A DNA stretch of 64,000 bases from Cupriavidus gilardii (GTDB lineage: Bacteria; Pseudomonadota; Gammaproteobacteria; Burkholderiales; Burkholderiaceae): NCBI RefSeq assembly GCF_008801915.1, contig NZ_VZOV01000010.1:120344-184343 (forward strand), given 5' to 3'. Each line of letters opens with the position of its first letter. Position 1 is the first letter of the stretch. A program made the position numbers and the translations under genes. Shown piece by piece: positions 21,454 to 29,133 of this stretch. The notes under the pieces are model-generated. The model saw nothing but the letters and a program-made list of their open reading frames with translations, did not search any database and had not been told where the DNA came from.

Positions 21454-21867
21454 ATGGCATTCGGTACCCTCGACGATGACGATGACGCAGTGATGAGCGA
21501 GATCAACATGACGCCGCTGGTCGACGTCATGCTCGTGCTGCTGATCATCTTCATCATCACCATCCCGGTGATCAATCACGCGGTCAAGATCGACCTGCCG
21601 CGTGCGACCAATCAGCCCAACGATCCCAAGCCGCAGAACATCAACCTGTCGATCGACGCAGCCGGCAAGGTGTTCTGGAACCAGCAGGAGATCGACGACG
21701 CGACGCTGCAGAACAATATCGCGCAGGCGGCCCAGCAACAGCCGCAGCCCGAGCTGCATCTGCGTGCCGACCGCGACGTGCGCTACGAGCGCGTGGCCGA
21801 AGTGATGGCCGCCGCCCAGCACGGCGGTCTCGGCAAGATCGGCTTCATCACGGAGCCGAAGCAGTAA
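21454..21867 (+). CDS. exbD: ExbD motor component
   Basis: 137 residues: one membrane helix (MLVLLIIFIITIPVI) with the conserved proton-carrying Asp in INMTPLVDVMLVL, then a periplasmic domain. Partner of ExbB and TonB. GAAAGGAAG precedes ATG 21454. It closes the tonB-exbB-exbD operon and is followed by a strong terminator. Confidence 0.95.
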   Translation: MAFGTLDDDDDAVMSEINMTPLVDVMLVLLIIFIITIPVINHAVKIDLPRATNQPNDPKPQNINLSIDAAGKVFWNQQEIDDATLQNNIAQAAQQQPQPELHLRADRDVRYERVAEVMAAAQHGGLGKIGFITEPKQ

Positions 21868-21905
21868 GACCCCCAGCGGCGCGCAGTGCTGCGCCGCTTT
21901 CCCCA

Positions 21906-21936
21906 AGCCCCACCCTGCGGTGGGGCTTTTTCTTTT
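21906..21936 (+). terminator. Intrinsic terminator after exbD
   Basis: Arms AGCCCCAC and GTGGGGCT followed by TTTTCTTTT on the plus strand, 39 bases after the exbD stop. Confidence 0.92.
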
Positions 21937-22000
21937 GTGTTTCGAATGAAACCAATTGCGATTGCTGGCGGCGCCGACGTGCGCGGTCCGATATCATGCA

Positions 22001-22037
22001 GAGAATCGTTGTAATGATAACGATTCTCATTTAATAT
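22001..22037 (+). promoter_or_regulatory. Fur box and -10 element of hemP promoter
   Basis: A perfect 10-bp inverted repeat, GAGAATCGTT (22001-22010) and AACGATTCTC (22019-22028), overlaps a second Fur-like 19-mer AATGATAACGATTCTCATT (22013-22031). TAATAT at 22032-22037 is a plausible -10. This arrangement fits two overlapping Fur dimers repressing hemP when iron is plentiful. Confidence 0.82.
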
Positions 22038-22105
22038 GAACGGAATGACGGCAGCCACCGAAGCTGGTGCCGTGAAACCGACCATCCCCGAACAGGAGCC
22101 CATCG

Positions 22106-22450
22106 ATGAGCACCCTAGCCTTGCCGCTGACGCAACCGCGCGAAGTCACCCGCCGCCGCCTGTCGCTGCGCCGCGTGGTGGTGAACCAGGATCCGGCGCC
22201 GAACGCGCGCCGCGAGGCCGCGGCCCCGTCGGCGATGGCGACGGTCAAGTCGGCGGTGGCCCGCCTCGAGGCGCTGGTGCGCGACAATCGCAGCGCCAAT
22301 GCCGCGGCCCAGGCGGCGCCTGCGCAGACCGCCGAGGCGGTCCCGCTGGAAGCCTTGATGCGCGGCGCGACCACGCTGCCGATCCTGCATAACGGCGAGG
22401 TCTATACGCTGCGCAAGACGCGCTACGGCAAGCTGATTCTGACGAAGTGA
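22106..22450 (+). CDS. hemP: Hemin uptake protein HemP (extended N-terminus)
   Basis: 114 residues. The C-terminal third (LPILHNGEVYTLRKTRYGKLILTK, positions about 91-114) is the HemP signature; the first 80 residues are Arg/Ala-rich, and the protein is longer than the usual 50-80. ATG 22106 has AGGAG nine bases upstream. HemP proteins are small, iron-repressed and needed for haem uptake gene expression in Burkholderia-type bacteria (family knowledge). The Fur-box promoter just upstream agrees. No haem receptor gene is in the window. Confidence 0.85.
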   Translation: MSTLALPLTQPREVTRRRLSLRRVVVNQDPAPNARREAAAPSAMATVKSAVARLEALVRDNRSANAAAQAAPAQTAEAVPLEALMRGATTLPILHNGEVYTLRKTRYGKLILTK

Positions 22451-22576
22451 GCCGCCCGCCGTGGCATGCCGCATGTCGCGGCATCCCGGCTTCGGGCTGC
22501 CCGCTCCAGGACGGAGCGGGTCCGGCCGCCGCAAGCGCCGCGGCCGATGAAGAACGATCAGGCGCAGGCCGCCCGA

Positions 22577-22984
22577 TCAGAGGCCCAGCGCGGCGATGCC
22601 GGCACGGCCGATCTGCGCATCCTCGCTGGACTTGACGCCCGACACGCCGACCGCGCCGACCACCTGGTCGCCGGCGATGATGGGCACGCCGCCTTCCAGC
22701 ATGCCTTGCAGCACCGGCGCGGTCATGAACGAGTTGCGGCCGTTGTTGATCATGTCTTCGTAGATCTTCGATTCGCGGCGGCCCAGCGCCGAGGTACGGG
22801 CCTTCTCGGTCGCGATATAGGCGGAGATCGGCGCCGCGCCGTCGAGCCGCTGCAGGGCCAGCAGGTGGCCGCCGTCATCGACGATGGCGATCGACACGGC
22901 CCAGTGATGGGCCTTTGCCTCGGCTTCGGCTGCGGCCATCACCTTCTTCACGTCTTCCGCAGTCAGCACGGACTTTTGCTGCAT
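22577..22984 (-). CDS. GlcG/HbpS-family haem-binding-like protein
   Basis: 135 residues of the GlcG/HbpS (DUF336) fold: LTAEDVKKVMAAAEAEAKAHHWAVSIAIVDDGGHLLALQRLDGA and the C-terminal GGVPIIAGDQVVGAVGVSG. Some members bind haem or corrinoids; others are of unknown role. No signal peptide is seen. ATG 22984 has AGGAG nine bases upstream. It is convergent with hemP, so a haem link is plausible but inferred only from proximity. Confidence 0.85.
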   Translation of the reverse strand: MQQKSVLTAEDVKKVMAAAEAEAKAHHWAVSIAIVDDGGHLLALQRLDGAAPISAYIATEKARTSALGRRESKIYEDMINNGRNSFMTAPVLQGMLEGGVPIIAGDQVVGAVGVSGVKSSEDAQIGRAGIAALGL

Positions 22985-23095
22985 ACCACTCTCCTGAATC
23001 GATAAACAATGAGCCGGCAGTATAGCGCCGGCACCACTTCCGTGACCATGACGCGCGGCACCGTTGTCGGGCAAAACAGCCGTGCCTAAAAAGCA

Positions 23096-23117
23096 AAGGG
23101 CCCCGCAGGGACCCTTG
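23096..23117 (-). terminator. Terminator hairpin after Pro/Tyr/His-rich gene
   Basis: On the minus strand the stem AAGGGTCCCTGC / GGGGCCCTTT is followed by GCTTTTTAGGC, 27 bases after the stop of the gene ending at 23144. Confidence 0.7.
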
Positions 23118-23143
23118 TACATCGGATCGTCCGGTTTGCCGAA

Positions 23144-23500
23144 CTAGTCGCGATAGTGGCGATGTCCATGGCCGCCGTGCCAGTGACCATGCCGACCGCC
23201 ATGATAGTGCCGGCCCGGATGGCCGTAATAGCGCGGGGGGCCATAGTAGTGTGCAGGCGGCGGGCCGTAATAGCGCGGCGGCGGACCGTAGTAGCCGTAA
23301 CCCGGCCGCACCACCACCGGCGGCGGACCGTAATAGACCGGTGCGGGCGCGACCACGACGGGCGGCGGGGGGTAGTAGGCAGGACCGCCGACCACGACGC
23401 CCGGCACGCCGATCACCACGCCGACGTCGACACGGGCCATCGCGGCGCCTGAGGCCATCGCAGCCAGCACGCCGAGCCCTGCGAGCAACCAACGTTTCAT
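23144..23500 (-). CDS. Secreted Pro/Tyr/Gly-rich protein with His-rich tail
   Basis: 118 residues. Signal peptide (MKRWLLAGLGVLAAMASGAAMA|RV). The middle repeats YYGPPP and PPVVV motifs; the last 35 residues hold about a dozen His (HYHGGRHGHWHGGHGHRHY), which could bind metal. The composition is common for small periplasmic or surface proteins in Burkholderiaceae without assigned function. AGGAG is placed upstream of ATG 23500. Single gene with its own terminator. Confidence 0.75.
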   Translation of the reverse strand: MKRWLLAGLGVLAAMASGAAMARVDVGVVIGVPGVVVGGPAYYPPPPVVVAPAPVYYGPPPVVVRPGYGYYGPPPRYYGPPPAHYYGPPRYYGHPGRHYHGGRHGHWHGGHGHRHYRD

Positions 23501-23680
23501 GATCTTGCTCCTCGCAAGGTTGATCTTGATACCCGTATTCTAGGCCTACGCCGGATCACAGGTGCAACGGCGGGTTCTACATTGTTACCGCCAGTAACAT
23601 CCTTGCCGGCAAGGGTACGGAAACGATCATGCGGCGCTTGCGTCCCGGGCGGCGACCGCCCACAATACCGGGCTTGCCGT

Positions 23681-23721
23681 GCGGCCGTGGAGAAATTGGT
23701 AGACTCAGCAGACTTAAAATC
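23681..23721 (+). pseudogene. 5' half of tRNA-Leu(UAA), truncated in anticodon stem
   Basis: Begins GCGGCCG (acceptor strand), then a normal Leu D-arm (GAG-AAATTGGTAGA-CTC), anticodon strand GCAGA and loop CTTAAAA. After only TC of the 3' anticodon strand the match to a tRNA stops: the variable arm, T-arm and CCA are missing and unrelated CCTTTTGTC follows. This is the left edge of the mobile element and most likely the native target gene cut at attL. Confidence 0.8.
23711..23721 (+). other. Probable attL core of the integrative element
   Basis: GACTTAAAATC is the anticodon-loop segment at which the native tRNA-Leu stops. The same string would be formed by the two joined exons of the element's own tRNA (GGGACTT plus AAAATCCC). 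Anticodon loops are common crossover sites for tyrosine integrases. The matching attR, with the missing 3' half, should lie beyond base 64,000. Confidence 0.5.
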
Positions 23722-23883
23722 CCTTTTGTCAAGTCTTTTCTACTTGAGCTACCGGGCCAAAAGGTGAATAGTGACAACGGTTTGCGGGCATCCTAGTTGC
23801 GGTCGCACAGCTTGGCTTGACGGCCAAGGGCCAACTAGGGGCCAACAGATGGAAGTAGGTGTTTTCAGTGCGGTGAGCACTCC

Positions 23884-24200
23884 GCCCGAGTGGTGAAATC
23901 GGTAGACACAAGGGACTTGAATAATTTGAGCCTTCGGGGGGAAACGTCCGAAGTGAAGCCCGTCAAATTCGGCGAAAGCCCTGGATGCTTCGGCAACCGA
24001 GCCAACGCCGAGCCAAGCCCGAGCAATCGCTTGGGAAGGTGTAGAGAGCAGACGGCGGGCACCTACGGCCGCAAGGCTATGGTGAAGGCGTGCTCCAGAC
24101 CACGAACGCCCTGCGTTGAGTAGGGCGGCGGCGAAAGTCGAAGTGGGAAGAAAATCCCTCGCCGAAAGGCGTGCCGGTTCGATTCCGGCCTCGGGCACCA
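23884..24200 (+). tRNA. tRNA-Leu(UAA) interrupted by a group I intron
   Basis: Exon 1 is 23884-23918 and exon 2 is 24151-24200. Joined, they give a complete class II tRNA: acceptor GCCCGAG/CTCGGGC, D-arm GTG…CAC, anticodon stem AGGGA/TCCCT with loop CTTAAAA (anticodon UAA), variable arm GCC-GAAA-GGC, T-arm GCCGG-TTCGATT-CCGGC, discriminator A and encoded CCA. The intron splits the anticodon between U34 and A35, the same site as the cyanobacterial tRNA-Leu(UAA) intron. It probably replaces the truncated host gene 160 bases upstream. Confidence 0.93.
23919..24150 (+). ncRNA. Group I self-splicing intron in tRNA-Leu
   Basis: 232 nt, starting after exon …ACUU and ending in the invariant terminal G. 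The internal guide GAG (23928-23930) pairs with exon CUU, giving the U-G wobble at the 5' splice site, as in the Anabaena tRNA-Leu intron. The early segment AATTTGAGCCTT, the GAAGCCCGTCAAATTCGG region and GAAGGTGTAGAGA (P7 area) line up in order with the cyanobacterial IC3 introns. No homing endonuclease is encoded. Self-splicing is expected but not shown. Confidence 0.9.
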
Positions 24201-24218
24201 ATCCAAAGCCGCTCCAGC

Positions 24219-24461
24219 TCACGCGGGGGCGGCTTTTCCGTTCATGGCGTGCGTGCGCTTGAATCCCCGATCCCCCGCCATGAACGCCTCCAGCATGTGC
24301 GGGATGAGCGTCGCAGCATCGACCGCCTCGCCGTAGGTCTGCGCGTGCAGCGCCGCGTAGCGGTCGAGGTCGGCCCGTAGGCTGGCCGGGCACGCGAAGG
24401 TCATCTTCGTGGATTCCAGTTTCGGTAGCGGCCCGAGCCGCAGCTTTTTACCCGTGCTCAT
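24219..24461 (-). CDS. DUF2274 protein, last gene of trb operon
   Basis: 80 residues, MSTGKKLRLGPLPKLESTKMTF…, matching the small DUF2274 proteins that follow trbI in Tn4371-like elements. It has no signal or membrane segment, and its role in conjugation is unknown. ATG 24461 overlaps the trbI stop (ATGA), so it is translationally coupled. It ends 19 bases from the tRNA-Leu 3' end and is the outermost protein gene of the element on this side. Confidence 0.8.
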   Translation of the reverse strand: MSTGKKLRLGPLPKLESTKMTFACPASLRADLDRYAALHAQTYGEAVDAATLIPHMLEAFMAGDRGFKRTHAMNGKAAPA

Positions 24462-25729
24462 CGCATCGCTCCCCGGTTGAAGAACATCGGCTGGTACGGT
24501 CGCAGCACCAAGTCGCGGTTGACGATGATCCGCACCGGCAGGCCCGGCCGTTCGGTCAACGTCGGCTGGATGTTCATGTTGCGCCGGGTCATCTCCTGTC
24601 CAACCTGATTGATGCTGTCTTGGGCGCTGTCGCGCCCCGCGATCACGATGCGGTTGCCGTCTTGGCGGTTCTCGGGCGCGGCCAACTCGGCACCTACGCC
24701 CAGCAGCGTCGTCAGTGCCGCACCGGCGACGATGCGGCCCCAGTGGTAGTCCACGCCATCTTCGAGGCCGGAGTAGCCGGCCGGGTCGGTACCCACCAGG
24801 TTGTCGATGGTCAGCGAAGACGTGTCTGGCAGGATGATCCGGTTCCACACCACCTGCACGCGACTCTGCCCGTAACTGACCTGGCTGTTGTATTTGCCGA
24901 GGATGCGCGATCCCTGCGGGATCAGCAGGAACTTGCCCGTGGCCGAGTCATAGACCGGCTCTGTCACCGTGCCGATCACGTCGCCCGGCAAGTCGGACTT
25001 GATGCCCGTCACCAACGCAGCCGCGATCACTGTCCCGGCCATGACTTGATACGGCGAGGCCGGCATTTGCAGGTTGCCGGAATTGCGGGTTTCCGTAGAA
25101 CCGCCTTTCAGGAATGCCTCCTTCTGGTCTTGCCGGTTCTGCGTGGCAGTCGGGTCGGCAGGCTGGGCCGCCATCGAGGCAGGCCCAGCCGCCAGCGGGT
25201 CGAAGCCTGCCAAGGCGTTGCCAGTCGCAGCCGCAGCGGCTTGGGCCGTGGCTGGCGCTGCGGCATTGCCCTGCTGGCCCGAGCGGAAGAACACCGATGA
25301 GGCCGCAGCGGCGTCAGCCTCCTTGCGCAAGGCGTCCTCGGGGTCGTGGCCGGGCGGCACATAGGTCGGCGTGACCGGCTGCTGCGAGGCCACGATGGCG
25401 GGGCCAAGGTCGCCCGGCAGCGGCGGCCCCAGCTCGGGCACCTTCTGCGGCAGCTTCGAGTAGTCGGCCGGCAGGCCGTCCAGCCCTTCGGACTTGGACA
25501 CGCGATCGACGTTGTAAAGCTCGGTCTGCTCGCCCGCGCCGCGCCGGTGCGGCTGCAATGACCAGATGGTCGCACCCAGCACGGCGACCGACAGGCCGCC
25601 CATGAACATCGCCAGCGTGCGCCGGTTAAGGCGCGTGACCGGGCGCGGCTGCGCGCGCAGCGCCACCGCCTCGGGCGCGACCTTGCCCACCTGCGGCGCG
25701 GCACGGTCGGGGGTGTCGTCCTGGCTCAT
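24458..25729 (-). CDS. trbI: TrbI, VirB10-like T4SS core-complex protein
   Basis: 423 residues: a cytoplasmic N-terminus, one membrane helix (about residues 41-58), a Pro/Ala-rich periplasmic linker and a C-terminal VirB10 barrel (GSRILGKYNSQVSYGQSRVQVVWNRI onward). It spans both membranes in the mating pore and transmits ATPase energy to the outer complex. It starts 2 bases after the trbG stop and overlaps the DUF2274 gene. Confidence 0.93.
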   Translation of the reverse strand: MSQDDTPDRAAPQVGKVAPEAVALRAQPRPVTRLNRRTLAMFMGGLSVAVLGATIWSLQPHRRGAGEQTELYNVDRVSKSEGLDGLPADYSKLPQKVPELGPPLPGDLGPAIVASQQPVTPTYVPPGHDPEDALRKEADAAAASSVFFRSGQQGNAAAPATAQAAAAATGNALAGFDPLAAGPASMAAQPADPTATQNRQDQKEAFLKGGSTETRNSGNLQMPASPYQVMAGTVIAAALVTGIKSDLPGDVIGTVTEPVYDSATGKFLLIPQGSRILGKYNSQVSYGQSRVQVVWNRIILPDTSSLTIDNLVGTDPAGYSGLEDGVDYHWGRIVAGAALTTLLGVGAELAAPENRQDGNRIVIAGRDSAQDSINQVGQEMTRRNMNIQPTLTERPGLPVRIIVNRDLVLRPYQPMFFNRGAMR

Positions 25730-25731
25730 GG

Positions 25732-26721
25732 TCAGTTCCTCCGCGCGCCGTCCGTGCGCTCGATCCGCACCACGTCGCCCTTGTCGCCGCCCAAGCGCAG
25801 CTCCGCCGCCCCAAAGAGGCGATCCACGATGTAGTACGGCGCACGGAAGCGGTAGTTCACCAGTTGCCCGTCGCCCTGCGCGCCGATGACGAACAGCGGC
25901 GGCAGCTCGCCTTGCGCGATGCCCGGCGGGAACTGGATATAGACCTTCTCGCCGTCATCGAAGGCGCGCAGCGGCTTCCACGGCGGATTGCTGCCGCTGA
26001 TCGCGTAGCGGAAGCGGATCTTCTCCAGCGACAAGCCGGTATCGACTGGCGCGGCGGCGCTGGCCGCCTGCGCCTGGCGCTGCAAGGCCAGCATCTTGTC
26101 CTTCGGGTACTCCCACGACACTGACGCCATCCACGTCTTCTCTGTCGAGGTCAGCTCCAGCAGGTAGGTGCGCCGGCTGGTGGTGATGACCAGATTCGTC
26201 TTGAGGCCCGAGCGGATGGGCTTCACCATCACGTTCACGCGCAGCGCATCACCGCTGCCGCTGGATGTGTCGCCCACGATCCAGCGCACAGTGTCGCCAG
26301 CGGCGACCGTCACCAGTTCCTCGCCCGGCTGGAGCGTGATCACGGTCACGCGGCCCACGGCCGCATAGACCTGATACAGCGCGCCATCGGTGTAGGGCCA
26401 CACCTGAATCGCATTGACGTAGCCCTCGCGCGTGGGCGCGATGCGGGCCTCGGCGTTGGCACGCGAGACGCGCACGGTTTCGTCGGCAGGTTCAGGGACG
26501 GGCTTGGCAGCCTCGGCTTCGGGCAATGGCTTCAACTGCGCCGGCAGCGCCAGCGGCTCGGGCACCTTGACCACCTCCACCGGCGCGGGCGGCTCCGGCA
26601 GCGGCTGCGCCTGCACCGGCTCATCGAGCGAGATGGTCGGCGGCGGCTTGCCCTGCGTGGCGCAGCCCGCGAGGGCCAGCAGGATCAGCGGCAAGGCGGA
26701 TTTGCGGAAAACATCATTCAT
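25732..26721 (-). CDS. trbG: TrbG, VirB9-like T4SS outer core protein
   Basis: 329 residues. The N-terminus has a signal with lipobox LAGC (about residue 19), then a Pro/Glu-rich segment and the VirB9 domain (ARIAPTREGYVNAIQVWPYTDGALYQVYA…, C-terminal FRAPYYIVDRLF). It forms the outer ring of the channel with TrbI. Overlaps the trbF stop by four bases. Confidence 0.93.
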   Translation of the reverse strand: MNDVFRKSALPLILLALAGCATQGKPPPTISLDEPVQAQPLPEPPAPVEVVKVPEPLALPAQLKPLPEAEAAKPVPEPADETVRVSRANAEARIAPTREGYVNAIQVWPYTDGALYQVYAAVGRVTVITLQPGEELVTVAAGDTVRWIVGDTSSGSGDALRVNVMVKPIRSGLKTNLVITTSRRTYLLELTSTEKTWMASVSWEYPKDKMLALQRQAQAASAAAPVDTGLSLEKIRFRYAISGSNPPWKPLRAFDDGEKVYIQFPPGIAQGELPPLFVIGAQGDGQLVNYRFRAPYYIVDRLFGAAELRLGGDKGDVVRIERTDGARRN

Positions 26722-27422
26722 GGCTTTGCTCCTTCGGAAGAATCCAGTTCACGGCTCCACGACAGGCCGTTGACGTAGATGCCCAGCGGGTTCTTGCGCA
26801 GGCGTTCTTCGGTGCGCGGTGGCTGGAGCACGATGGACACCACCGCCGTCCACCGCTCCAGGCCCGCCGCGGCGCCGTTGACGTAGCGCCGTTCCGTCCA
26901 GCGCACGTTGAAAGACGTGTCGCTGGCGCGCACGACGCTGGTGATCTGCACCGTCACCGACTCCTTGCCGATGCGTGCGAACGGGTCGTTGACCCGCGCG
27001 TAGTCGTTGAGCACGGCCGCGCCCTTGTCGGTCGTGTAGTCGTAGGCGTCCAGCCAGTTTTGGCGGACGACGATGGGGTCGATGGACAGCGAGCGCACCA
27101 GCGTCACGAAGCGCGCAATGTGGTGCGCCGTCTGTGCATCGCTGGGGCGGTACGGCGTGGCGGCTTCGCCCACAGCGCGCACCTGGCCCGCGTTGTCCAC
27201 CTCCACCACATAGGGCGTCACGATGGACTGCGCCGAGCGCCACACCAGGCCGCCGGCCATCAGCAGCGCGAGCGTCAGGCACCCGAACGCCATCAAGCGC
27301 CAGTTCTTCGCCTGCACGCGCGGCGAGCCGATACGGTCGTCCCACACCTGGCCGGCAGCTTGGTACGGCGTGGCAGGCTGCGGCGTGTCGGCGTAGCGCA
27401 CCTGCGGTTTCTTGAATCGCAT
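26718..27422 (-). CDS. trbF: TrbF, VirB8-like T4SS inner-membrane protein
   Basis: 234 residues: a short cytoplasmic N-terminus, one membrane helix (about residues 44-62, LMAFGCLTLALLMAGGLVW) and a periplasmic VirB8 domain (TPYVVEVDNAGQVRAVGEA, YTTDKGAAVLNDYARVNDP, NVRWTERRY). It nucleates the inner part of the mating pore. It lies between trbL (12-base gap) and trbG (overlap). Confidence 0.93.
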   Translation of the reverse strand: MRFKKPQVRYADTPQPATPYQAAGQVWDDRIGSPRVQAKNWRLMAFGCLTLALLMAGGLVWRSAQSIVTPYVVEVDNAGQVRAVGEAATPYRPSDAQTAHHIARFVTLVRSLSIDPIVVRQNWLDAYDYTTDKGAAVLNDYARVNDPFARIGKESVTVQITSVVRASDTSFNVRWTERRYVNGAAAGLERWTAVVSIVLQPPRTEERLRKNPLGIYVNGLSWSRELDSSEGAKP

Positions 27423-27434
27423 GGTCAGTTCTCC

Positions 27435-28805
27435 TTATGAGTCGGAATCGCGCAGGCTCGGCCCTTGGCCGGAGCCGCCGCCATCGCCACCGCGCAGCGT
27501 GTGGGCGGTGGTGGTCGCGGCATGAGTGAGTTGCTGGCGGCGTTGCAGCCGCTTGGCCCAGGCGGGTTGCTCGGGCGTCTGTGCAGCGGCAGCGCCTGCG
27601 GGGGCTTCGCTGGTGGCGGCTTGGCCGGCTGACGCGCCAGCGTCGCCTTTCCAGCCAGCGCGGAACGGCGCGGCCATGCGCTGCCCAGCAGCGGAAGCGC
27701 GGGATGCGGCAGCGCGTCCGGCGGACTGCGCGCCGGTCTTGGCGACGTTGCCCAAGCCCGCCATCGCGCCTTTGGCACCGCCGCCTGCTGCTGCGGAACC
27801 GGCCTGGAACGCCGACTTCGCGCTGCCAGCCGCCGACGTGGCGGCACGCGCGCCGCTGCCGGCCAGCTTGGCGGCGGCCGGGGCCATGCGGGCACCAGCG
27901 GCCACCGCACCGCCCACGCCCGTCGCGGCAGCACCGACAGCCACTGCCGTTCCGGCTGCGCCGATAGCGGCACCGGCCATCGCGCCCGCGCCGAGCTGGG
28001 GCGCACCGGACACGAGGCCCGTGGCGATGCCGGGGCCGAAGATCCCGAGCGCCAGCAAGGTGAGCGAGGCCAGCATGATGACCAGCGCGTGGTCGATAGA
28101 AGGCTCGTCAGGATGGACTTGGAACTGCGCGAAAAGGCCCGAGCCGATACCGACGATCACAGCCAGAACCAGCACCTTGACGCCAGCGGATACCACGTTG
28201 CCCAGCACCTTTTCGGCCAGGAACGAGGTCTTGTTCCACAGCGCGAACGGCACCAGCACGAAGCCAGCCAGCGTCGTCAACTTGAACTCGATCAGCGTGA
28301 TGAAAAGCTGGATCGCCAGCACGAAGAAGCACAGCACCACGACTAGCCATGCGAGGAACAGCACCAAGATGGCATCGAGGTTCAAGAACACCTCGGGAAA
28401 TCCCATCAGGTCATCGAGTTGCAGGAAGATCGGCCCGCCCGCATCAAGGCCGGCCTTCGCCAGCCGGCCCGGCTGCAAGAAGTCTTCCATCGTGATAGTC
28501 GAGCCGGTGGCGGTGATACCCAGTCCCGCGAACGAGCGGAACACGATGCTGGCCAGCCAGTTGAAGTTGTTGATGATGTAGGCGAAGGCACCGACGTACA
28601 GCACCTTGCGCAGCAGCTTGGCGATCACGTCCTCGCCCTGGCCGGTGGCATGGCTCATGGCCCAATACAACCCGGCGATCGTCATGTCGATGACGATCAG
28701 CGTGGCCGTGAGGAACGCCACTTCGCCGCGCAGCAGCCCGAAACCCGAGTCGATGTAGGTGGCGAAGGTGTTGAGGAACTGGTCGATGATCGTCACGTCA
28801 TTCAT
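27435..28805 (-). CDS. trbL: TrbL, VirB6-like polytopic T4SS protein
   Basis: 456 residues. At least six hydrophobic segments in the first 270 residues (for example FLTATLIVIDMTIAGLYWAMS, ILVLFLAWLVVVLCFFVLAIQLF, ALVIMLASLTLLALGIFGPG). The rest is Ala/Gly-rich with repeated GAAA and SAAGSAKSA-type tracts and a hydrophilic tail. The family forms the inner-membrane DNA passage. Its ATG overlaps the trbK-like stop. Confidence 0.92.
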   Translation of the reverse strand: MNDVTIIDQFLNTFATYIDSGFGLLRGEVAFLTATLIVIDMTIAGLYWAMSHATGQGEDVIAKLLRKVLYVGAFAYIINNFNWLASIVFRSFAGLGITATGSTITMEDFLQPGRLAKAGLDAGGPIFLQLDDLMGFPEVFLNLDAILVLFLAWLVVVLCFFVLAIQLFITLIEFKLTTLAGFVLVPFALWNKTSFLAEKVLGNVVSAGVKVLVLAVIVGIGSGLFAQFQVHPDEPSIDHALVIMLASLTLLALGIFGPGIATGLVSGAPQLGAGAMAGAAIGAAGTAVAVGAAATGVGGAVAAGARMAPAAAKLAGSGARAATSAAGSAKSAFQAGSAAAGGGAKGAMAGLGNVAKTGAQSAGRAAASRASAAGQRMAAPFRAGWKGDAGASAGQAATSEAPAGAAAAQTPEQPAWAKRLQRRQQLTHAATTTAHTLRGGDGGGSGQGPSLRDSDS

Positions 28806-29122
28806 GGCGTGCCCTCCGGGGCGGCGGGCAAGGCCGGCGCGGTGCCATCGGCCGGTTCCTCGAAGCTGGGCGAGATCGGCGGCAGGTCGGCCAGCGTCTG
28901 GTATTCATCCGGCCCGGCCTCGCCGGAAAAGAAGCGCCGCCGGAAGGCTTCGGCGGCGGCGCGGCAAGCGTCCTCGCCCGTGGCCTGCCGGTCGGCCGCG
29001 CATTGCGCGCGCAATGCCTTGAGCCGCACGGGATCGGCGGCCAGGGCATCGGCGAGGTTGTCGGCCGGCTGCTCGCCGCAGGCGGCCAGCAGCACGGCAC
29101 CAAGGACGAGGACGCATCGCAT
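28802..29122 (-). CDS. TrbK-like entry-exclusion lipoprotein
   Basis: 106 residues with a lipoprotein signal (MRCVLVLGAVLLAAC, lipid Cys15). The conserved middle, LAADPVRLKALRAQCAADR and CRAAAEAFRRRFF with two Cys, is shared with the EexN-like protein at 36745-37044. Encoded between trbJ and trbL, the position of trbK in IncP-type operons, where it stops redundant transfer into cells that already hold the element. ATG 29122 is used; it overlaps the trbL start. Confidence 0.8.
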   Translation of the reverse strand: MRCVLVLGAVLLAACGEQPADNLADALAADPVRLKALRAQCAADRQATGEDACRAAAEAFRRRFFSGEAGPDEYQTLADLPPISPSFEEPADGTAPALPAAPEGTP

Positions 29123-29133
29123 GTCGGCCCCCG

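Noticed and set aside
23722..23762. Possible second, reversed tRNA at the element edge (GGCCCGGTAGCTCAAG on the minus strand)
   Set aside because: Only a D-arm-like string is present; no acceptor, anticodon or T-arm pairing could be found, so it is likely chance.
23890..24123. Small plus-strand ORF inside the tRNA-Leu interval
   Set aside because: It lies across the tRNA exon and the group I intron; pairing and splice-site features explain the sequence better, and the peptide has no family.
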